Assembly (NCBI GenBank): GCA_947653315.1
Contig: CANTGP010000082.1
Location: 1 to 10,402 of the forward strand
DNA from: an uncultured Lachnospiraceae bacterium
Lineage (GTDB): Bacteria > Bacillota > Clostridia > Lachnospirales > Lachnospiraceae
DNA length: 10,402 bases
Direction: 5' to 3'
A model generated the notes under the pieces. That model saw only the letters and a program-made list of their open reading frames with translations. It did not search any database and was not told the DNA's origin. The position numbers and the translations under genes are program-made. Below, piece after piece: positions 6,737 to 10,402 of this stretch (positions are counted from its first letter, which is position 1; each line of letters opens with the position of its first letter).

Positions 6737-7705
6737 ATGGATATGGTAAAAATGGTTGATGTAGAAATAGACAGGAAATTGGATTTACTGAAAGCATATC
6801 CCAATCTGTATTCCATGGCGGATTATCATTTGAAAAAAAGAGGAAGCCGGCTTATCGTAAAGATAGCCGGCGACATCTGCGATGCGCTTGGGGCGGATGC
6901 CGGTGCGATGGCGCAGGCTGTGGCATGGATTGAACTGTTCCATAATTTCACCTTGATTCATGATGATATTATTGACCGGGACGGGATAAGGAGGGGACAG
7001 GAAGCCGTATGGAAGAAGTGGGGAGCCAATCAGGCCATACTTGCTGGGGATGCCCTTTTGGCCCTGGCTGCGTTGGGACAGGATTGTTTTAGGGGCTGTA
7101 TTTTGGAGCGGGAGCTGCGGGCATATATCCTGACAGTCATGGAAGGGGAATATTGGGATATTCTTTTTGAAGAAAGAACCGATGTGAGGATAGAGGAATG
7201 CATGGAAATGTTAAGCATGAAGTCTGCGGAAACCATAGCTTTTCTCTTAAGGACGATAGGCATCCTGTCAGGACTGGCCACAACGGAGGTCCAGAAACTT
7301 GCCTGTCTGGGGGACCGGATCGGTCTGTCCCTGCAGATAAGGAACGATGTGGGAAATATATTGGAAGCATACCGGGGCGGCGATTCCGGCGATATCCGCC
7401 AAAAGAAAAAAACGCTGCCCGTTCTTTATGCGTTGAAAAATACCAACAGGGATACGGTGACGGATGCTTGGAAGGAATATACGGAAAGTACCGGGGGCGA
7501 TGTGAGGAAAGCCGCGGAATGGATTGTCAGGAACCATGGGATTACGTGTGCGGTGGAAATGGCGGACAAATACAGGGAGGAAGCCATGAGCATGGCAGGG
7601 GGAATGGCGGAAACGGTGATTCCGAATCTTAACAAAGCCATTCTTACCGAGAAAATCCGTAATGATTTTTATTTATGCAGTGGGGTTGTTGACTTTGTGT
7701 CATGA
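6737..7705 (+). CDS. Divergent polyprenyl synthetase / ComQ-like prenyltransferase
   Basis: A 322-residue all-alpha isoprenyl diphosphate synthase-fold protein. The first Asp-rich motif is intact (HDDIID, D76, D77 and D80, then R85-R86-G87), as are AGDALLA (103-109) and a KKKTLP segment (223-228). Two canonical elements are altered. The second Asp-rich motif, normally DDxxD, reads NDVGN (203-207). The GGKRxRP motif that binds IPP reads RGSRLIV (35-41), with Ser in place of Lys. Normal family members elongate allylic diphosphates with IPP. ComQ, a divergent relative, transfers a prenyl group to a Trp of the ComX peptide. Loss of the IPP-site lysine beside radical SAM peptide-maturase genes makes a non-IPP acceptor plausible, but this is inference. 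A weak or inactive chain-elongating enzyme, or a cyclase, is possible. The start ATG is 10 bases after AGGAGG (6721-6726), which overlaps the preceding stop. Confidence 0.82.
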   Translation: MDMVKMVDVEIDRKLDLLKAYPNLYSMADYHLKKRGSRLIVKIAGDICDALGADAGAMAQAVAWIELFHNFTLIHDDIIDRDGIRRGQEAVWKKWGANQAILAGDALLALAALGQDCFRGCILERELRAYILTVMEGEYWDILFEERTDVRIEECMEMLSMKSAETIAFLLRTIGILSGLATTEVQKLACLGDRIGLSLQIRNDVGNILEAYRGGDSGDIRQKKKTLPVLYALKNTNRDTVTDAWKEYTESTGGDVRKAAEWIVRNHGITCAVEMADKYREEAMSMAGGMAETVIPNLNKAILTEKIRNDFYLCSGVVDFVS

Positions 7706-7740
7706 ATCCGGGCGGGACCGGGAAACCGGCTGCGGAGCGG

Positions 7741-7769
7741 TTGACGCGGCGGCCTATTTCTCCTATACT
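7741..7769 (+). promoter_or_regulatory. Sigma-A type promoter
   Basis: TTGACG (7741-7746) and TATACT (7764-7769) are separated by exactly 17 bases; each hexamer matches the sigma-A/sigma-70 consensus at five of six positions. Transcription should begin near 7776. That lies after the ATG at 7772, so translation of this transcript must use the ATG at 7802. The promoter lies in the 96-base gap after the prenyltransferase gene and would give the next gene independent expression. Confidence 0.65.
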
Positions 7770-7801
7770 GTATGTTACCGGGAAAGGCAGGTTATGTTTA
7801 T

Positions 7802-8974
7802 ATGAGGAAAGAAGAAGATTGCAGCAGTTTGTTATACCGGATCAGGCCATCGGGCCCCATGTTTAAATTTTACCCCCATCGGGCGACCCTGAATTATTAT
7901 ATTGGCTGTTCCCACAACTGCCAATACTGCTATGCGCGTTATACCATGAAAAATGTCGGGTGGGAGCCGAATGATTTCGGAAAAAATATCTGCATTAAGG
8001 CGAATGCGGCGGAAATACTGAAGAAAGAGCTGGAGAAAAAGACCTGGAAGCAGACCTATAACGGCATTATCCATCTCGGTACGGTCCAGGATCCTTTTCA
8101 GCCGGTGGAAAGGCAGTACCATATGACGGACAAGGTGTTAAACCTGTTGTATGAGCACAGGAAGCCCGTGACGATCCTGACCAAATCGGCATATGTGCTG
8201 GAGTCATTGGAAGTATTGAAAAAGATGGCGGCGGAAAAGCTCGTCCATGTGGATTTTTCGGTTGCTTATACGGACGAGGAACTCAGGCAGAATTTGGAAC
8301 CCGGAGCATCCACGTTCGGGGAAAGGTTTCACGCGATGAAGACGCTTCATGACAACGGCATATCGGTGGGAATTTTTTTAAACCCCGTAATTCCGTATTA
8401 TACGGACAGAAGTTTAGAGGATATCTTTTCCAAAGGGAGGGATTGCGGGATTGCCTATGTCATGTTGGGATTTATACACTTAAACAGGAGCAATTATGCG
8501 GACTTAAAGAGGTGTCTGTCGGAAAGGAAGCCCGGTGTGGACTTTGATTCTTATTTTAATCTGAAGGGAAGGAGCATTGGCATCCGGGAAGATGAAGGCA
8601 TGGAGGTTGCAAAGCATTGTTACGGGCTCTCCAAAAAGTATGGGGTGCCCCTCATAACATCCCGGTATCACCAATATCTGACCGGGGAATATGATTTCGG
8701 GGTATTCCGTTACCGTTATCCCCTTGTCTTCGATTATGTAAAGATGATGAAACAGAATGCGGACCGGAAGGTTTCTTTTGCCCAGGCGGCGGAAACGGCA
8801 GACCGGTTCTGCCATGATAACAGTTATTTGACATCCCTGAAATGGTATTGGGAAAATGAAAAATTGTTTTCCGATTTCGGTCATTTGGATATCGAGGCAT
8901 CGGTGGAAAACGGGGAAAAATATTATACGCTCCATTCCGGGCCGGAAAGCATGGATACCGGATGGAGCGGATAA
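7802..8974 (+). CDS. SPL-family (COG1533-like) radical SAM protein
   Basis: A 390-residue radical SAM protein of the spore photoproduct lyase superfamily. The signature is IGCSHNCQYCYAR with C36-x3-C40-x2-C43, followed by TVQDPFQPVE (94-103), matching the family's DPYQPxE region. It ends without a SPASM or other large auxiliary domain. Members include true spore photoproduct lyase and many uncharacterised relatives; the sequence does not show DNA-repair specificity, so the reaction is left open. The start at 7802 is preferred over ATG 7772 because the predicted transcription start falls between them and AGGCAGG (7785-7791) lies 10 bases upstream of 7802. Its own promoter suggests it is not strictly part of the upstream operon, though read-through is likely because no terminator is seen between them. 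It could still serve the pathway as a sixth radical enzyme type. Confidence 0.83.
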   Translation: MRKEEDCSSLLYRIRPSGPMFKFYPHRATLNYYIGCSHNCQYCYARYTMKNVGWEPNDFGKNICIKANAAEILKKELEKKTWKQTYNGIIHLGTVQDPFQPVERQYHMTDKVLNLLYEHRKPVTILTKSAYVLESLEVLKKMAAEKLVHVDFSVAYTDEELRQNLEPGASTFGERFHAMKTLHDNGISVGIFLNPVIPYYTDRSLEDIFSKGRDCGIAYVMLGFIHLNRSNYADLKRCLSERKPGVDFDSYFNLKGRSIGIREDEGMEVAKHCYGLSKKYGVPLITSRYHQYLTGEYDFGVFRYRYPLVFDYVKMMKQNADRKVSFAQAAETADRFCHDNSYLTSLKWYWENEKLFSDFGHLDIEASVENGEKYYTLHSGPESMDTGWSG

Positions 8975-8976
8975 TG

Positions 8977-9004
8977 GAAATGAGAAATGAGAAATGCAAA
9001 ATGA
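8977..9004 (+). repeat. Heptanucleotide tandem repeat
   Basis: Four consecutive 7-base units begin at 8977: GAAATGA, GAAATGA, GAAATGC and AAAATGA. They are followed by decayed GAAACG units to about 9016. The array lies between two convergent genes, just after the SPL-family stop. Such arrays can vary in copy number by slippage. No coding or binding function is evident. Confidence 0.65.
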
Positions 9005-9011
9005 GAAACGT

Positions 9012-9030
9012 GAAACGCCGTCGGTGTTTC
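9012..9030. terminator. Possible terminator hairpin between convergent genes
   Basis: GAAACGCC (9012-9019) pairs with GGTGTTTC (9023-9030) around a 3-base loop: 8 bp with one G-U in the plus-strand RNA and one A-C mismatch in the minus-strand RNA. On the minus strand the hairpin is followed by a T-rich stretch (the heptad repeat read in reverse), giving a weak terminator for the DUF2461 unit. There is no T-run on the plus side. Confidence 0.4.
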
Positions 9031-9033
9031 CGG

Positions 9034-9714
9034 CTACCTGACCGGCATTTTGAAATCAACCAAAGCACGGTTTAAGAAGTCATTAAAGGGCTTCATAAGA
9101 AGGAACCGTTCTTTTGCAACAGTGATAAAATGCTGTGTATCCAGGAACTCGCCGGGGGAAATGTGATTTTCGATGAACCAGCTTTTATGTTTCAGGAATT
9201 CCCCGTAAGGCGTATCGCTTTCGTAGCCGCGGGGGATATTTTTCAGTTTTTCGCCCATGAGGGTGTAGTATTTGGAAAAATCCCCGTCCTTCAATATTTG
9301 CTCCAACTCGCCGCCGTGTTTTACGATATGGTCCCTTACCATGCCGGTGGCATCGGAAAATTGTGAAGCGAATAATCCGCCGCCCAGAAAGATGTCTTCG
9401 GGTGTGACATTGATGAAATAGCCGACAGGAACGGGAACCCGTCCGCCGGAAGATATATGGGCGCGGAAAGAAGGATTATAGGGGGATTTGTCATGACTGA
9501 AACGTGTGTCGCGGTTCAGCCGGAAAATTAAATCGCGGGAATTTAAGTACCGTATGGACGGGTCGTCTTCGGAAAGCCGGACAATCAATTCCTGTACCAA
9601 ATCGGCAAATTCGTTGTAGGCGTCTTTATAGGCGGTTTTGTTTTGGTTCATCCACTCTTTGGTATTATTCTTACTCAGGTCCGTTAAAAAATCCAGGATT
9701 GTTTTTGTGTTCAT
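9034..9714 (-). CDS. DUF2461 (TIGR02453-type) domain protein
   Basis: A 226-residue soluble protein that matches the DUF2461 family along its whole length. It has an N-terminal FLTDLSKNNTKEW segment (9-21) and the hallmark RLNRDTRFSHDKSPY at 65-79. A glycine-rich IFLGGGLF turn lies at 108-115 and a Lys-rich LKHKSW segment in the C-terminal third. The molecular function of the family is unknown; it is widespread and usually cytosolic. The start ATG (9712-9714) has AAGGAG 7 bases upstream on the minus strand. The gene begins 18 bases after the sigma factor gene ends, so the two are likely co-transcribed. The signature is clear and little doubt remains about the family. Confidence 0.92.
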   Translation of the reverse strand: MNTKTILDFLTDLSKNNTKEWMNQNKTAYKDAYNEFADLVQELIVRLSEDDPSIRYLNSRDLIFRLNRDTRFSHDKSPYNPSFRAHISSGGRVPVPVGYFINVTPEDIFLGGGLFASQFSDATGMVRDHIVKHGGELEQILKDGDFSKYYTLMGEKLKNIPRGYESDTPYGEFLKHKSWFIENHISPGEFLDTQHFITVAKERFLLMKPFNDFLNRALVDFKMPVR

Positions 9715-9732
9715 GTAAATTCTCCTTATTCT

Positions 9733-10402
9733 TTATTGTTGGATTGTTTCAAATAAATCGGTTTCCAGCAGGTTGGAAATAAAATTCCGGGCTGCCGTTG
9801 CGGAACGGTAAAGCGGCATATGGTTAAAAACCATTGCGATATCGTCAATTTGTTCCATGGCGCAGGTATAATCCAAAATAGCGCTGTCTTCACGGCATTC
9901 CAAAGACGAATATTCCAAATTCTGCGGATGGAGACGGTGGGTGGAAATGGCATAGTTAATCCTTTTCCTGCAGTTGCAGACGCCGCCGCCGAGTCCGCAG
10001 TATTCGCTCAGGAAACCGGCCATTTTTTTCCGTGTCCTTGAAAGCCTTTGGCGGTATGTATCGGGGGAGAGGTTTAAGATTTCCCCTGCGATGCGGCTGT
10101 CCAGTTTAAACATGGTGCCCAAAATGAAAATACACCGGCTGGCAGGATCGAGACATTGCAGCATGACATTCGTACAGGACATTTTCAGCTCATCGGAAAG
10201 AAGATTGCTGTCTATGTTCTGTGTCATATCCGGGATATCGCCGGTATTTCCGTTTAAAATATCTTCGCTGTAATATTCAAAACTTAACGGGCGGTTCGCA
10301 AACATGGATTTTTTGTAATTTTTTAAATGATTCACCGCAATTTTGAAGACCCAGGTGGAGAAAGCGCATTCCTTACGGAAAGAAGCAAGGTTCGTCATTA
10401 CG
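9733..10402 (-). CDS. ECF-type RNA polymerase sigma factor with Cys-containing C-terminal extension, 5' partial
   Basis: The frame is open through the right edge, so the true start lies outside the window; residues are numbered from the Met at 10398. The visible N-terminal part is sigma region 2.3-2.4 (NLASFRKECAFSTWVFKIAV), which melts and recognises the -10 element. A helix-turn-helix region 4 spans about 83-126, ending SPDTYRQRLSRTRKKM, and would bind the -35 element. Beyond it is an extension of about 90 residues with a YCGLGGGVCNCRKRI segment (C134, C141, C143), followed by a region with no recognised motif. Similar CxC extensions occur in some ECF-like sigma factors and may bind metal or sense redox state, but that role is inference. 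No anti-sigma gene is visible; the next gene is DUF2461. Confidence 0.82.
   Translation of the reverse strand, partial: VMTNLASFRKECAFSTWVFKIAVNHLKNYKKSMFANRPLSFEYYSEDILNGNTGDIPDMTQNIDSNLLSDELKMSCTNVMLQCLDPASRCIFILGTMFKLDSRIAGEILNLSPDTYRQRLSRTRKKMAGFLSEYCGLGGGVCNCRKRINYAISTHRLHPQNLEYSSLECREDSAILDYTCAMEQIDDIAMVFNHMPLYRSATAARNFISNLLETDLFETIQQ

Noticed and set aside
6018-6797. Long minus-strand open frame (259 codons) spanning the end of the B12-radical SAM gene and the start of the prenyltransferase gene
   Set aside because: It crosses a real gene junction with a clean ribosome binding site on the plus strand, and its Phe/Pro/Arg-rich translation resembles no known family.
7706-7760. Intrinsic terminator after the prenyltransferase gene
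   Set aside because: Only short GC hairpins (CCGG-GAAA-CCGG at 7718-7729, and AACCG with CGGTT at 7724-7742) are present, and neither is followed by a T-run.

Overview
The window looks like a chromosomal or genomic-island segment from an anaerobic Firmicute, most likely a clostridium of the Lachnospiraceae type. The reasons are moderate GC, strong AGGAGG-type ribosome binding sites, a high density of oxygen-sensitive iron-sulfur enzymes, and a DUF2461/ECF sigma pair typical of that group. The taxon is inferred, not proven. Coding is dense and no gene-free stretch exceeds 100 bases.

Positions 1-7705 (plus strand) hold one tightly packed, probably co-transcribed block of six genes. It starts with three tandem radical SAM/SPASM paralogues of the peptide-maturase type; the first is cut by the window edge and may carry a frameshift. 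Next come a peptidase-U32-family protein with an unusual number of cysteines, a B12-binding-domain radical SAM enzyme, and a polyprenyl-diphosphate-synthase-fold protein. The last keeps the first Asp-rich motif but has a degraded second one and has lost the usual GGKR lysine. Genes overlap or are separated by short spacers, each with its own ribosome binding site. No precursor peptide, transporter or obvious maturation protease lies inside the window, so the pathway must continue to the left.

Positions 7741-8974 (plus) carry a spore-photoproduct-lyase-family radical SAM protein. It has its own near-consensus sigma-A promoter just behind the previous gene, which also fixes its start codon. Positions 9034-10402 (minus) hold a separate convergent unit: an ECF-type sigma factor truncated by the right edge, followed 18 bases later by a DUF2461 protein.

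Taken together, the block at 1-7705 looks like an uncharacterised anaerobic modification pathway. Three SPASM enzymes would suit peptide (RiPP) crosslinking or epimerisation. The U32 protein resembles the UbiU/UbiV/TrhP/RlhA group used for oxygen-independent hydroxylation. The B12-radical SAM enzyme could methylate or rearrange the product. The divergent prenyl synthase could prenylate a non-IPP acceptor, as ComQ does for the ComX peptide. The domain assignments are well supported; the joint product is hypothesis.
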